Assembly: GCA_028023455.1 (NCBI GenBank)
Contig: JAQFVV010000447.1
Coordinates: 62,001-126,000, forward strand
From: Epiperipatus broadwayi
Lineage: Eukaryota; Onychophora; Udeonychophora; Euonychophora; Peripatidae
DNA: 64,000 nucleotides
Direction of reading: 5' to 3'
Positions within the stretch are counted from its first letter, which is position 1, and each line of letters opens with the position of its first letter. Positions 1 to 11,735 of this stretch are shown here, in pieces. The notes under the pieces were generated by a model. It searched no databases. It was not told the origin of the DNA and saw only the letters and a program-made list of their open reading frames with translations. Both the position numbers and the translations under genes were made by a program.

Positions 1-2390
1 ATGTAATAAATAAAATTATAAGCCAAATAATTTTATCCAATTGTGTACTACATGTTTGGGTAATCTAAAATATACTGAATAAATATTGCACTTAGATAAC
101 TAAAAAAATTACTAATAAAGAAACAAATAAATGAATTAATTCACAAATGGTTCTATGATAGTTTATATTTACATCTAAAATTGACTGATGAATTTGTAAC
201 GTGTTAATGAGTCCACAGATAAGTGTTTTGGCTTGGCAAAGAAAATAAAATTCAACAAGTGATGATTTACTTGATGATAAAAATATAATATGGAACGTAC
301 AATTAAATATCTTAATAATAAAATGAATTGGGTAATAAGATGATTTCACATAATAGAAAGATTGGCGTGACAGGTCAGTCAACAGATACTTAGATTAATA
401 ATAAATATAAATTTATTAATGGAAACATTAATTCATTGAGGTGGTTAAAACAAATGATTTAATAACTGCGATCTAACATCATACAATAGATATGTATAAT
501 TTATTCTTGCCAGATTGCAATCAAAAGATATGATCAATAATTAAAATTATTAAAACATATAGTCAAATCATAAATGATTCACTAGAGTTTTTTAAGTTAT
601 TCTTTTTCTTATTTTAAAGAAAATATCTCATATTATTCAAAATCAAGCAATGCTTTGATAATAAAAGTTATTTTACAATTTTGAACTAAATTCTATGAAA
701 TATTAGTTATATTTTTAAATTTTGATTGGTTTTATAAAAGTAATACATTAATAATTAATTCAAGTCTAGCTTGCTTGATTTGTCTTTTTTATTATTATTA
801 CTGAAATGCATATTGAATGATAGGGAAAAAAATATTACTTTATAACTAAGATTATTACTAAAGAAGTAAAATTTTTTATAAATATTTATCAAAAGTTATA
901 TTTTTAACTATTATTGGCAAATGAAAGCCATCTGAATAGATAATTCTAAGAAATTTGTCTATGAATATGTTACCAAGTTAAGCATATATGTAACTTCCAT
1001 TTAAGTTTCCTTATCCTGCATAATCTTTGGCAACTCTATGCTAGCAGATACAAATGCAGGGATCCATAAACAATTTTAATCATTATATGATATCCAATTA
1101 TTCCTCCTGCCAATATTGTAATCCATGATAAATTTAATGGCCTTGGCTCTATGGCAGTTGAAATAGCATTTGTTGTTATTCCATTTTAATCCTAAAAATA
1201 TCAAATGAGAAGTTTGTATTCCTTTCCCCCTAAGTAATTTTCTACTCACAGTATATCATTTCTTTGTTACCCCTCTAAAATCTATTGATAAAATATATGT
1301 GAAAATAAAACAAGTTTTAAAGAGAAATGTAAGTATATTTCTTTCTGAGCTTGTTTTATCATTTGGCAATTAACAAAAGGAAAAAAATAATGAAGTAGTC
1401 TTTTTCTTTTTTTTAAAAAACACTAGCTCATGAATTATGATTATCTTTCTTCTAATCTTAATAAGGCATTGTTATCATTCAATAAAATTTAATAAAAATA
1501 CTTCATTTTTAAATTTTATAAATAAATATCCATTCACTCTACATTTATTCAAATTAAAAAAAAACCACCATTATTAAATATAAGACCATTAATTGCTTTA
1601 TTTAGTTACTCATCAACTACGGAGGGAACTATAAATGATGACATGAGTATATAACAATATATTGTGGTGACTAATTTTTTTATAATCTTAGACATCTACA
1701 CTAGATAACATAAAAATATTGAGAATAGAAGATTATGCTAATGAGTAATAAGATGTAAGCAAAAATAATGTAATTACTTGTTGGTCATGTAATGTTTTAA
1801 TAGTATAGTATTCAAACATGTTAGATATTCACCCAAATCATAGCCTTCATTGCAAACATTACCTTTTTCTCAAAGATTTTAACAATTTATCTTCATTTAT
1901 TAATATTCAACCTGTTTCTTTTATCTACTTCACTTTATGAAAGCTTATTATTTATATATTTTTAACATTTTTTCACATCTATTTTGTTCAACAATTTCTT
2001 GATTCTTATATATCTTTTTCCCAATAAACTGTATTGTAGTCCAATATATTAAATCATATTTCTTGCTTTTTATTTTGTTGAAATATTTTTACTTCTCTAC
2101 AATTTCTATTTTTTTCTCATTTCTTAGCATTAAATCTTTCTGGACTTACCTCTACCATTTTCCATATTCAACTTTTTGCATTTTCTTCAGTTATATTTAT
2201 TTATAATATTGTCAACAATACAAGAATAATCCATGATTAGAACAAGCTAAAGCATAGCTGTAAAGTGATTTAAGAATGATCAAAATCAGTTAATCTTAAT
2301 GAAGATAAATTTAAAAAAATTTTTTTATTTGCAATATATCTTCAAGGTTGGCTTTGGTTCTGTTACATTTAAAGCACACAATCTGAAAAA
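1..2390. other. AT-rich non-coding DNA, probably ELP2 intron
   Basis: There is no supported exon or element here: short homopolymer runs, scattered stops in all frames and no long reading frame. By position it should lie in an intron of the minus-strand ELP2 homologue whose first exon is at 6,430-6,558. Downstream WD-repeat exons were looked for on the minus strand and none could be supported, so they probably lie beyond the left edge. Confidence 0.5.
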
Positions 2391-2394
2391 ATTA

Positions 2395-2760
2395 TCCAGT
2401 GTCTACTAATGAAATAATAACTGCTCTCTCCTCAAGATGCCTGCAGCAAATCTCTGAATCAATGCATGTGTTATCTAGTAACATAATTTAGCTATTACAA
2501 AAATTTTAAGATGATCACGAGTTGTGACGTGAAATGTGACACTGTGTTTCATACCTTAATCTACAATGAAACAACATGCTAACATTAAATTTTATTTTAA
2601 ATTGGGAGAACTGAAACATTTAAAATGATTCAAACTGCGTATGTCAATGAAGTTATGAGTTGCAAGAATCTTGATCTATGGAAGGTACAAAAATACAGTG
2701 TCAACATTTCTTGTTACAATCTGTGATCCAGACAGTCTAGTGCCCTAAAATTTTTGTGGT
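2395..2760 (+). pseudogene. Mariner transposase N-terminal relic
   Basis: Around 2,580-2,690 the plus strand, read through frame breaks, gives the helix-turn-helix start of a SETMAR/GVQW-type mariner transposase: ANIKFYFKLG, then TFKMIQTAY, then NEVMSCKNL. The preceding 200 bases match the DNA at 53,150-53,330, so the copy includes the 5' untranslated region. Stops and shifts interrupt it, and the catalytic DDE part is absent. It is a dead 5' fragment of a Tc1/mariner element, sister to the copy at 53.1 kb. Confidence 0.6.
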
Positions 2761-3024
2761 TAATGGCATGTGTTGATTTAGAAATGGCTGTGTAGGCAAC
2801 TTGGAGAGAGAACTGATCAACTTTTCACTAGGATACATTGTATTTTTCAAGTTAGGTTAACTAAACTCTCGTCGTCACATGAATATTGAGAGTCAATGTA
2901 TATGAGCTATTAGTTTTTTAAATAGTTGAGAGGACAGCTTATAAGCTATAGTTTTTGGATAACTAATTTTAAAGTAGTTTTCAGATTATCCAATATGAAT
3001 TGCTGAGAGCAAAATAGCTAGGTG

Positions 3025-3270
3025 ATAACTATATTTTTCAAGATTGAGGCTATCAAAAATTGCAAATATATTGGAGAGATGTTCCTTGGCTTTTAAATGT
3101 TAAATAGTGAACCTTAAAGTATTGCTTGGGTCCACAGTAATTTCATAATAACTATATTTTTCAAGATTGAGGCTATCAAAAATTGCAACTATATTGGAGA
3201 GATGTTCCTTGGCTTTTAAATGTTAAATAGTGAACCTTAAAGCATTGCTTGGGTCCACAGTAATTTCATA
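3025..3270. repeat. Tandem duplication, 2 x 123 bp
   Basis: Bases 3,025-3,147 are repeated directly at 3,148-3,270 with about two differences (for example CAAATATA against CAACTATA). The near identity means a recent local duplication. No coding potential is seen. Confidence 0.9.
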
Positions 3271-3844
3271 ATCATATTCTTTTTAATTTTGATTGAATAC
3301 TTTTTTTGTGTGCTATAAATGGGGGTTGAGGGATAGATTTTTATGCTATGAACATTAGAGAATAGAATGTATAAATGTTATATGAGAGTGAATTCAGCAA
3401 ATCACTTAACTGGAGTCATTATCAAATAATTTCCGAAAACTTAATTTCCATTTTTAGCAGAATAAAATAACAATCATATGGATGCCTTAAGATCATGTGA
3501 CATTCGAGCAATCAAATGGGTGTTTGAATGTAATACTGTTCCATTCAGTAAATACTTTTTTATTTCTCGAATCAATCCAGGAACTTTTAAAACTTTCTCA
3601 CAATCATTGTATTAAATCAGATAAGCATCAGTAAAATATAGATTCATCAGTAGTATATTGTGAAATAGAACTTGTCTTGCATGAATAGAAAAGAGGAGGG
3701 TTCTTTAAATTACTAGTAATTTTGAATACAACTGTTTTGCTTTCTTAAACTATCATGTGTTTTTCATTATAGAATAATTATTCAAATATTCTTCATTATA
3801 AGATTGACATGTGCAGTGTAAAATTGTATGGGTAAAAGAATAAA

Positions 3845-4030
3845 AATTATGTAGTATCAAGTTTTATGTGGAGTTATATTAAAGATGAGAAAGTTCCCAA
3901 TTTGGAAGTGTGGACCTATGAATGTTTGATCTTTTCTAGTTGTTAATATTTAAAATAGTTTTGGCATCAACTCTGATGACTAGAGGTGAAACAGCAATTA
4001 TCAGATGAGATGAAAATATATATATTTTAT
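3845..4030. repeat. Dispersed repeat, copy A
   Basis: This stretch shares TATGTGGAGTTATATTAAAG, a shared GATGAGAAA motif and ATCTGATGACNGGAGG-like blocks with 5,945-6,105 in the same orientation. The two copies are diverged, with indels. The family is unrecognised and no reading frame is visible. Confidence 0.65.
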
Positions 4031-5940
4031 CACAAGGTAAACAATAGCCTAAATAATTTAAATTTATAATAAGTGATTAGGGTGCCATCTGACATTAATC
4101 TTCATGAAATAGACTAGCATGCTTTAATATGATAATGACCACTACACAGTCCTAATTTGCAACACTTGGCTAGATCATGAACATGTTACTCCCGATAAAT
4201 GCTCAGGGTATAAATATGCAGGCCAGACATTAAACCAATAACAAAACTACAGTTCATTACAAAATGTAATGGCCAGTCAAAATATAGCACTTTTTTTTTA
4301 ATAAAACCATTACTCCAAACCCTTACATATGATTGTTTTAGATCATGTACATGGAGGAAAACAATAATTATTTATAAAGTGTCCAAGCCTTCTTTGATTA
4401 ATTATAAATATTAATTTTCCACTACACTTTATAACATTATTAAAGATGATCAAGTACATTTACTGTACAGGAAATACATAACTTTTAATATACTTCAAAT
4501 ATAATTCAACATATGACCGATCTTATAAATAAAAGATATTTATTAAACTTATAAGTTTCCTAACATAGACACTTACATGTCTCTAATATGGAATAGTTAT
4601 AATCACTAAATCTTTTTTACAACAATAACTTTAGGGACTGGCCGCTTCAAGTCTGAATCCAGATTTAACAAAACTACAACTACGGAGATGGTCCCTTTTA
4701 GACCTATCCCTGATTTACTATAACAAAATCTCGAATAAATCCATACAGATATAAAAATATTAAACTATTCAACAGTAAACAACCAACTACATATATAAGC
4801 TCACCCACACAAAATCTAATTCACAGCTATCAAAAAAAGGAGTGCTAAATTACTTATAATCTTGTTTTAAATAAACTTTAACTTAAAATTACTTATAATT
4901 ATTATGTTATTATTTAACACTTGGATGCTTTATTTTTTTCCCCCCAAGTGTGGACTCTTTACAATTAAAATGAATATTACACTTTCCATTATTTTGTAAA
5001 CTGATAATTTCTAAAACAAAAATTTGGTTAACAAAAGTTCTTTTCAAAATGCTAACATAATATATATAATATGAATTTCCTTTTAACCTTTCACTTCCTG
5101 TTTTAAACAATTCATAATATAAAATATAGCTTGTTAGTATTAAATATACACTAAAAATTTAAAATGGTTAAGATAAAGTTTTACATAGCTGTGGTTTGTT
5201 TTCTTTATGATAGCAAGTGTGTGGCTATAATATCCTTTAACAATTTCTCATTTTAAAATATGAAGCAATTGTTTTTTCTTCATTTTAACCAGAAATTTGT
5301 TCAAAAATAGCATGTCAATTTCCAGACGTCCAAAGTAGATTTCAGCAGTTGGCAATTTTTCCTCTGATCTACTCAGTCAGCATAATAAAGATCCAATGTA
5401 GCTTGAATAAAGTGAAAATCCAGATTGATTGGTGAAGAAAAATTGATTTTATGTAAGTTTTACTTCATATTTTTGAACACCTGATCTTGTTTCACAGGCT
5501 TTGTTAATCTTGTTTTTAACACCTTTTTATTTTAGTTATAAAACTTTAAATACACTTTACTTGATTAATTGAATAAACTTGCAAAACCATTCTTTTTAAA
5601 TTTCTTATAAAAACTGGCTTAATTTTGTTTTAAAATTTAATTATTTAAAATCTTTTTTTTTTTTTCAACTGAGTCATTCATTCTTTGATAAGAGTTTTAA
5701 CATAATTTACTAGTTTCTCTTAAATTTACTTATTACATTTTTTTTTTTTTTACAACCTTTACATTATTTAATCTACTTTTAAATATGATAATACTTTAAA
5801 CCTTTGCATTTTGCCTCTTATTAGTACATTATATATATTTATTTTTTAAATGCTATATTTATTAGCATGCTCACAATCATCATTTCTCAACCATGTGGAA
5901 GACCACATGGCCCACACTAAAATGAATGTCATTGTATGGA
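4031..5940. other. AT-rich non-coding DNA
   Basis: No exon, RNA gene or recognisable element was found. It contains poly-T tracts (about 5,650 and 5,740) and short ORFs without recognisable motifs. Presumably intronic to the ELP2 homologue. Confidence 0.5.
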
Positions 5941-5944
5941 TAAA

Positions 5945-6105
5945 AATTTTGAAGTAGTATAAAGTATTATGTGGAGTTATATTAAAGATGAGAAATTTTC
6001 CAATTTGGAAATACGGATCTATGAATGTTGGTCTTGGCATCAAATCTGATGACCGGAGGGGGTGGGTGGATGGAAATTACCAGAAAAGATGAAAATGCAT
6101 TTATT
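5945..6105. repeat. Dispersed repeat, copy B
   Basis: Partner of the copy at 3,845-4,030, same orientation, sharing the TGTGGAGTTATATTAAAG core and the downstream GGCATCAAATCTGATGAC block. It lies 320 bases downstream of ELP2 exon 1, inside the presumed first intron. Confidence 0.65.
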
Positions 6106-6429
6106 TATTTGATCGTAGAGTAGTTTTAGCTTAATTTAAGTATATCTTGTTATAATTATGATGTAGCTATATTTAATAGTAAATCAGTGATCGTAATTCT
6201 AATTATGAAAATCATTCCACTATGCTTTAGGATTGGTTTTAATTTCATGTCGTGTAAAAAATTTTTGCTAATGTATTTTAATGACCAACCCAATTTTCAT
6301 AAGAAAATAATATACCATTTTAATTATATTTAATATAAAATATATACGCACAGTACTAAAATGTTTCTCGCTTGCTTACATATGTCTTAATGATTTACAA
6401 AATCTCGATATGTAACAATTATGAAATAC

Positions 6430-6558
6430 CTTAAAAGAATAAAGAACCACGGATCTGCTGGACGCATAACAAATATAACCGTTGTTACTCCAATCAACAG
6501 AATTTGGCACTCGTGTACAACCAGCACTAATATAACATGCCGTCACTAAGTTCGCCAT
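6430..6558 (-). CDS. ELP2: Elongator complex protein 2 homologue, exon 1
   Basis: The minus strand opens with ATG at 6,558 in a good context (A at -3, G at +4) and encodes 43 residues, ending exactly in phase 0 at AAG|GTATTT, a proper splice donor. The segment GCTRVPNSVDWSNNGYICYA followed by VVLYS has the layout of the ELP2 N-terminus, where a conserved 'G-C-x-R-V-P-x-x-V-D-W-x-x-x-G-x-I-x-Y' strand starts the first WD40 propeller. ELP2 is the scaffold WD40 subunit of Elongator, the complex that modifies the wobble uridine of tRNAs. Reading past the donor adds non-conserved residues and then a stop, which supports splicing. The remaining exons must lie toward lower coordinates or outside the window. 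Another WD40 protein is possible but fits the motif less well. Confidence 0.75.
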
Positions 6559-7224
6559 ATTGCTTTTAACCGGAAACTCTCGTTACTAGGCAAAAGTAAT
6601 GCCATGATTTAAAAGTGAAATTAATTTTTCATTATAAATGATATTACAAATGAGATTTTACTTTAAAAACATGATATTAAAAATATTTTATTGTTAAACA
6701 TATATGCCACAGTAAATGACGGATCGTCACTTTTTCATAAATTACGTTCAGAAGTAAAAACATTTACTTTGAAAATAGCAAGTAGAAAAATCGTATCTGC
6801 TTACTAATTAGACATTACCCATAATGCCTTGAGGATGTCAGAATGGTTTTACATGTATCAGTCAAATTCCGGCTGTGGTTTTTTATACGTAGGGTTAAGT
6901 TTGATATTTTCAGTATTGACATATATACATGTCGAAATTGTAATTTAGTGAATCTAAATTTCATTACGTAAATCAAGATTAATAATCCTGAAGGATTATT
7001 ATATGTGAGGAAAAAAATATTGTAAATAACTGTACCTGGATATGATAGCTTCGTCGAGCATAAGCTAATATTATGAACTCCGAATTGTTTTTCAACATGT
7101 TGGCTAAAAAAGGAGAATGATTTTATGAAATTGTAAATGTACTTTTATCTTTTTATTGCTAATGGATTTTATGATTAGAAATGCCTGAACGAGGATATAT
7201 ATTAAATTTTTACTGTAAACAGGA
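6559..7224. promoter_or_regulatory. Probable bidirectional promoter
   Basis: This 666-base interval separates the ELP2 start codon (minus strand) from a possible start codon at 7,225 (plus strand). It has more CpG than its surroundings. TACCCATAATGCCTTGAG at 6,816-6,833 fits the long ZNF143/Staf consensus at nearly every position. A TTTCCGG ETS-like core lies just upstream of the ELP2 ATG on the minus strand, and CAATATGGCG across that ATG fits a YY1 site. ZNF143, ETS and YY1 sites are typical of TATA-less, divergent housekeeping promoters. The motifs are seen; their use is inferred. Confidence 0.55.
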
Positions 7225-7250
7225 ATGACGGAATTTAATTTTGAATACAG
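7225..7250 (+). CDS. Candidate first coding exon, unidentified gene
   Basis: ATG at 7,225 starts MTEFNFEY plus two bases of the next codon, followed by the strong donor CAG|GTGAGT at 7,251. Its position, 667 bases from the divergent ELP2 start, suits a bidirectional promoter partner. The two left-over bases (AG) join in frame with the exon-like block at 9,357 to make an Arg codon. The protein is not recognised. The exon is very short and the call rests on the splice signal, phase and position. Confidence 0.35.
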
Positions 7251-9356
7251 GTGAGTAACATTTGATAATCATGTATATATCAGGTTGCTGATGCAAGCAA
7301 CGGGTATTCATTTAGATCATTCGAATTTTTTTATTTTCTAATTTTTGAAGTCCATAATTTAACGTTTATCAAATTTATTTAATGTTATTAATTTAACTAG
7401 TGATATACTTTTAGTTTTTAAATTATTTTTTTTCATTGATCATTTGACCTGATAGTTGTCGGCTGTAACATTCAGTACGTTTTCATCTTGATGCTAAATG
7501 TTTCTCTTTAAGAATTAATCTGTCTTTCAAACTATTTAAATAAATAATGTTAATTCATTTAATATAATCACATTAGTTTAAGTTGATTTTTCATCTGTTT
7601 AATAGTTGCTATTTGTCTCTATATATATTATTATGGGCAAATGTTGATGATAAAATTCGTTTTCTCCATAAATCTGTGAAATTAGAAAAAGCAAGCGTTA
7701 CGTGAGTCATCACGTGATAGTGATGGCTGCAGGTTGTCCAAGGTCTGAACATTGATCACTGGTCAGGCTTAATTTACACCGTTAAATAATAATGTTTGAT
7801 AATAAAATTAATACAACTATATTAATGATTATATAACACAAAGTCTGTGTGAATAAATATACCATTAAAAAAATGATTAAATTTTAGTTTTTTCCTTAAC
7901 TTATTAAACCTTTTTCTTCTACCATTTTTTCCCCGTGTTGATATAAATAAATAAAAAATGAAAGAAACAAAACCCACAAACTAAGCGTTTATTAAAGTCT
8001 ATGCATTAATAAATTATTTATACAAATTAATTTAACGATCGTCTGTATAGGAATTTACTCCGCAATCGTCCAGCGAAAATCATCTTTCTCCTCCTATCTC
8101 TGATAAAATCACCCCCTCCCACATTACTTTAATAAATTGGATTATTAAATAAAACGTTTAAGGAAACTATAATTGCAAATTTTATCGAAATTCTTTAAAT
8201 TATTTAAAAATAATTATTGTCTCATTAATATTTTATGGAAAATTAAAATTTCAGCGTATTTGCGTTTAAAATATTTTTCATTTTAAATGTACATATTTTT
8301 TTTAAATCTAGATATTTTTTTTATTAAAAATTTTCAATAATTTTTACCAGTCAGATGTTTACCGTATTTTATAAATTGATCTTTTATTCTTTACTTTGAA
8401 CATATTTTTTTATTTATTCGATTTGAAATTTGTTTACTATTTTACTATAAGAATGTCTTAAGTGGCATTTTAAAACAATATTTATTAATCAACAATTAAG
8501 AGAGAAAATTGTTCATGGAGTTTTTTTTTCTTTCTACGAGTTATCAATAAAATCCATGATTAGATTGCCTATTGTTCCAAACATTGAAGCAGATTTTCCA
8601 CTTTTACTTTCAATGTTTAGTTTTGTATTATTTCTCTATGATTGATAATAATAAAAAATAAGAAAATTGTCAATTATCATTAAGAAAAAACATCTTTCAT
8701 CTTAGTGATTAATAAATGTTAGAAAGATCATGTAATGTATGAATATTAGAAGTTACAGGTGAAGCTTCGATCCAGAGTTTTTAATTGTCAGGGTATATCC
8801 CAAAATACTGTATTGAGATGCCAGAATTGCCTTTAAGAGAATAAAAAACCTTCATCAATAATTAAATATGCATCAAAATTAATTTATTTCAGACTAAAGA
8901 TATTCTGTCTTTAGGTTTACAGGATTCATATGACCTTAGATAATTGGGTTGTGTTTATTGACACAATATAATTAACTATTAGATGGATTCAAGTTTAACT
9001 AGTTTTATTAGAAAGACACCAAGTAAACAGTATTAAAAGCTTCAGGAAAGGACTTTGATTTTCTTCTTTGAATAATGATAATAAAATATATGGTCATGTG
9101 ACAGCCATCATTTGACAAGTTTATTATAATAGTTTCATGCAATTGATCAAAATGAGATTTTTTTTCTCAATTGTGAACACTTAGCTCCCGAGTCTATCTT
9201 TCTATCATTGCACTAAACCATATAAGATAATAATAAATAACGATATGAATAACTGCTTGGGAGTTTATGTAACATTTGACATGTAAATAATAGGTTGAGC
9301 GCAACAATTCCAGTCAATTACCCAAATTAAATTTCTTTTTCTTTTTTCTCTTCCAG
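7251..9356 (+). other. Presumed intron 1 of the unidentified gene
   Basis: AT-rich sequence without a coding signal. It includes a compact motif cluster at 7,696-7,719 (see regulatory entry) and a tRNA-like SINE relic on the minus strand near 9,170-9,230 whose 5' part reads GGTTTAGTGCAATGATAGA. Confidence 0.35.
7696..7719. promoter_or_regulatory. Overlapping E-box and AP-1-like sites
   Basis: The string ACGTGAGTCATCACGTGAT holds TGAGTCA (AP-1/bZIP type) directly joined to ATCACGTGAT, a perfect palindrome around a CACGTG E-box of the USF/MITF/TFEB class. It lies about 450 bases inside the presumed first intron downstream of the divergent promoter. Function is inferred only from motif content. 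Confidence 0.35.
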
Positions 9357-9445
9357 AAATTTTTGGCTTTTGAGTCCATCAATCTTAGCAATGATGAACT
9401 CAAAAATTAAAAATTCCAGTGCGCTAAATACTAATAGAATAATTG
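9357..9445 (+). CDS. Candidate exon 2, unidentified gene
   Basis: A strong polypyrimidine tract ends in TTCCAG at 9,351-9,356. The next 89 bases are open in only one useful frame and encode NFWLLSPSILAMMNSKIK and then NSSALNTNRI, ending at ATTG|GTAAAA. The frame is exactly the one demanded by the exon at 7,225-7,250. No domain is recognised. Reading on past the donor soon reaches a stop. A chance ORF of this size is possible in AT-rich DNA, so the strong acceptor and matched phase carry the call. Confidence 0.4.
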
Positions 9446-9654
9446 GTAAAAAAGTTGTCCATTGCTTAGATACAAATCATTGATGATAGTTTGTAAAGTT
9501 ACATATATAAACTAGGCAGACATGATACAGAATTAGTTTTTTGTACAATGAAAAAGTACATATACTTATATGTGTATGTGGATATATATATCCTATCTTT
9601 GTTATCTATTTTTAAGTAATAAATCAGCAATGAGAGATTGTATTAAAATCATTC

Positions 9655-9990
9655 AGTATAGATTTGAGCCTTACATTGAAAGAAAATTTCCAGGTGTACA
9701 AACTGGTTGCAGGAAAAATTGAACAAGAAGCATCATTACAGATAAAGCTGGATAACTGAGAAAATCATAAGAAAGAAGTCAACAGATACTTTATTGATTT
9801 CAATAAGTTATTAATTCAACTGACTGTTAAATTATGGAATGCCCTGCTTGGTTGCATGCAGTAGCGGAATGGCAGACTTGAAACTTAACATGCGCAGGCA
9901 TGCCCCGCTTTGTCCTTTCTGCTGATTGATCTTATTATGAACTCCTGAAGAATGTTATTAAAAATTACTATATTAATGCATAATTGTTTG
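9655..9990 (+). pseudogene. Possible decayed LINE reverse-transcriptase fragment
   Basis: Across frame shifts the plus strand gives FPGVQTGCRKN, like the finger motif of non-LTR reverse transcriptases, then FIDFNKLLIQLTVKLWNALL, which has the spacing of the FIDFxKAFDxVxxxxLWxAL block. The key aspartate region is degraded. The fragment is short and weak; it could be a coincidence in part. Confidence 0.3.
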
Positions 9991-10800
9991 TTTGTTGGTT
10001 TTTTTGAGAAATTTATATGTGAGACTAAAAGCTAATGTTAAACAGACAATGCTGAAACAGAATAGTTTTACATTGGAAGAAAATTTAAACAGAACTTTAT
10101 ATTATCAATTTACTATGCAGCTAATATAATGAATAAATCAGGGAGGCTAGATTGGAAAGAATTCAATAGATTTATGATTGATAGAAAAAACCTTTGGAAC
10201 TTTTGGTGATGTCATAATTGTAGCCAAAGTCATAAAAAATCAAAAATGCTTACGAGGAAAGTTAAAGCATGCATTAAAATATTTTATTGCTTGACAATTC
10301 ATTAGGAGTCGGAAGTGCGAGCATCAGAATTGATTATTGGATACCTTATTTTAGGATCTGACACTTTGCAACTGTACTAAATTTCATGGGGCAAAGTGCA
10401 GACTAGAAAAAATAGTATTACAGCTTAAAATAGAGAATACAAATATTGTAATAGCAAGCAGAGCATCTATCAGTGTGGTAGAGAAACGGGTTCAAGACCT
10501 AAAGGTTTCTGAATAGAAATTCAGTATATCATCATTTCTGGTGGTTGAATATCATCTAAGCTCCTGAACAATTAATTATTTGATTACTGTATTTTTTTTT
10601 ATATATCTTTTAAAACTGTTAATAAAGAGAAGACCGTTCTTTCCTTTCTGCTATGTGTTTGGATAACATGTATCCCTTGAAAAGCTATTCACTTCTTCAT
10701 TCTGCTTAGTCTTAGTTTTTTTTTTTTTGTATGCTTGATATCCAGTCTGATAGCTTTTATATGACAAGTTTTTTTCTTATAATTTTTCATTTCTATGATT

Positions 10801-10878
10801 CTTTCGTATCTTGAACTTCCAGTTTTGATTTTTCTAAGACTTTCTTATCTTGAATTTCCAGTTTTGATGTTTCTAAGA
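10801..10878. repeat. Tandem duplication, 2 x 39 bp
   Basis: CTTTCNTATCTTGAA, TTCCAGTTTTGAT and TTTCTAAGA repeat directly with a 39-base period and a few differences. Non-coding. Confidence 0.8.
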
Positions 10879-11139
10879 CTTTTACTTTATTGGATTATTT
10901 AAAAATACATTAAAATAAACATGGTTTGTTGGTGAGAATCCACTTTAAAAAAAATCACTGTAAATTTCCAACTATTAAAAATATCTGCTGTATCTGTAAA
11001 AAAAGGAATAGCTTACTGCAGGGCAAAATCCTCAGAAATCTCCCCACAAAGCAATAGTGACTGAGAAAACACTACTTATTAGGCTCTTTAACTGCTGATT
11101 GAAAACTGTAGTTTTTCTTTCATGAGTTTTTTTTTTGGA

Positions 11140-11215
11140 TAAGAATATGTAGATACCCATTTACTGACCAATATTTGGTTGGCCAGCTACATTAGCTAGT
11201 CAGATATGACAGGAA
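11140..11215 (+). repeat. Dispersed repeat with ACCCATTTACTGACCAATAT core
   Basis: Diverged copies of the same segment lie at 33,865-33,920 and 34,830-34,900 in the same orientation; each runs on to a CAGCTA or AGACTGACTA block. The family is not recognised. Confidence 0.5.
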
Positions 11216-11306
11216 GATAAAAAAAAACAAACATGTAAATATATAGCATAAAAAAGAAAATGTTGTATGACTAATAGTTATTTTTCCCTACATATAAAAT
11301 GGACAG

Positions 11307-11389
11307 AAGAGGCAGTCTGGAGCATTTTGGGATGACAGGAATTTCTCACACAAATCTGTTAGCATTGCTGTTTGGTATCAATTGGCTAG
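11307..11389 (+). CDS. Candidate exon 3, unidentified gene
   Basis: After TTTTTCCCTAC and GGACAG the plus strand is open and encodes RG, SLEHFGMTGISHTNLLALL and FGINWL, ending at CTAG|GTTAGT. The composition, with Gly, His, Trp and Met mixed among aliphatics, is unlike the Lys/Asn/Ile/Phe-rich random ORFs of this window. The start phase needs two bases from the previous exon, whereas the exon at 9,357 leaves one. So either an exon is missing between them or one block is wrong. The reading frame also holds a local ATG at 11,299. The protein family is unknown. Confidence 0.35.
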
Positions 11390-11649
11390 GTTAGTGCTTT
11401 TAAGATATGTTTCAGACATTAGTAGATATAGAAAGAGTTTCTGTTATGTTTAGATTTTAGAATGAATTGAGGTAGGTGAGAGGAGTTCCTTTAACAGTCT
11501 GATGAGAAAAGTTTAGATTGATTAAAATTTCAAGTTTAAATACTTTTTTTTTCATATTTCCACATGTTCTAACCTTTCTACCTGAAAGCAAAGTAATAGA
11601 GTACTATGACCAAATAATTAGCCATTGATCATTGTTATTAGTATTCTAC

Positions 11650-11735
11650 ATGGTTTAGTTCAATGGTAGAGTGGCCATATTTGAGGTCTAAAGATCATTG
11701 AATCACAATTCAGATATTTGAAATGTAAAATCTCC
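11650..11735 (+). repeat. tRNA-like SINE relic
   Basis: GGTTTAGTTCAATGGTAGAG is a good RNA polymerase III A-box region of tRNA type. A decayed B-box-like GAATCACAATTC lies about 45 bases later. It belongs to a recurring set of such relics in the window. Confidence 0.5.

Noticed and set aside
1020-1160. Minus-strand reading PLNLSWITILAGGIIGYHIM, loosely like an ELP2 WD-repeat strand (ILACG...)
   Set aside because: Only a few residues agree, the following residues diverge and no splice sites fit.
5846-6043. 65-codon ORF on the minus strand
   Set aside because: It overlaps the dispersed repeat also found at 3.85 kb and has no conserved pattern.
10040-10130. Open reading ANVKQTMLKQNSFTLEENLN after an AG
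   Set aside because: No donor, ends in a stop, and lies just downstream of a probable LINE relic; likely decayed repeat.
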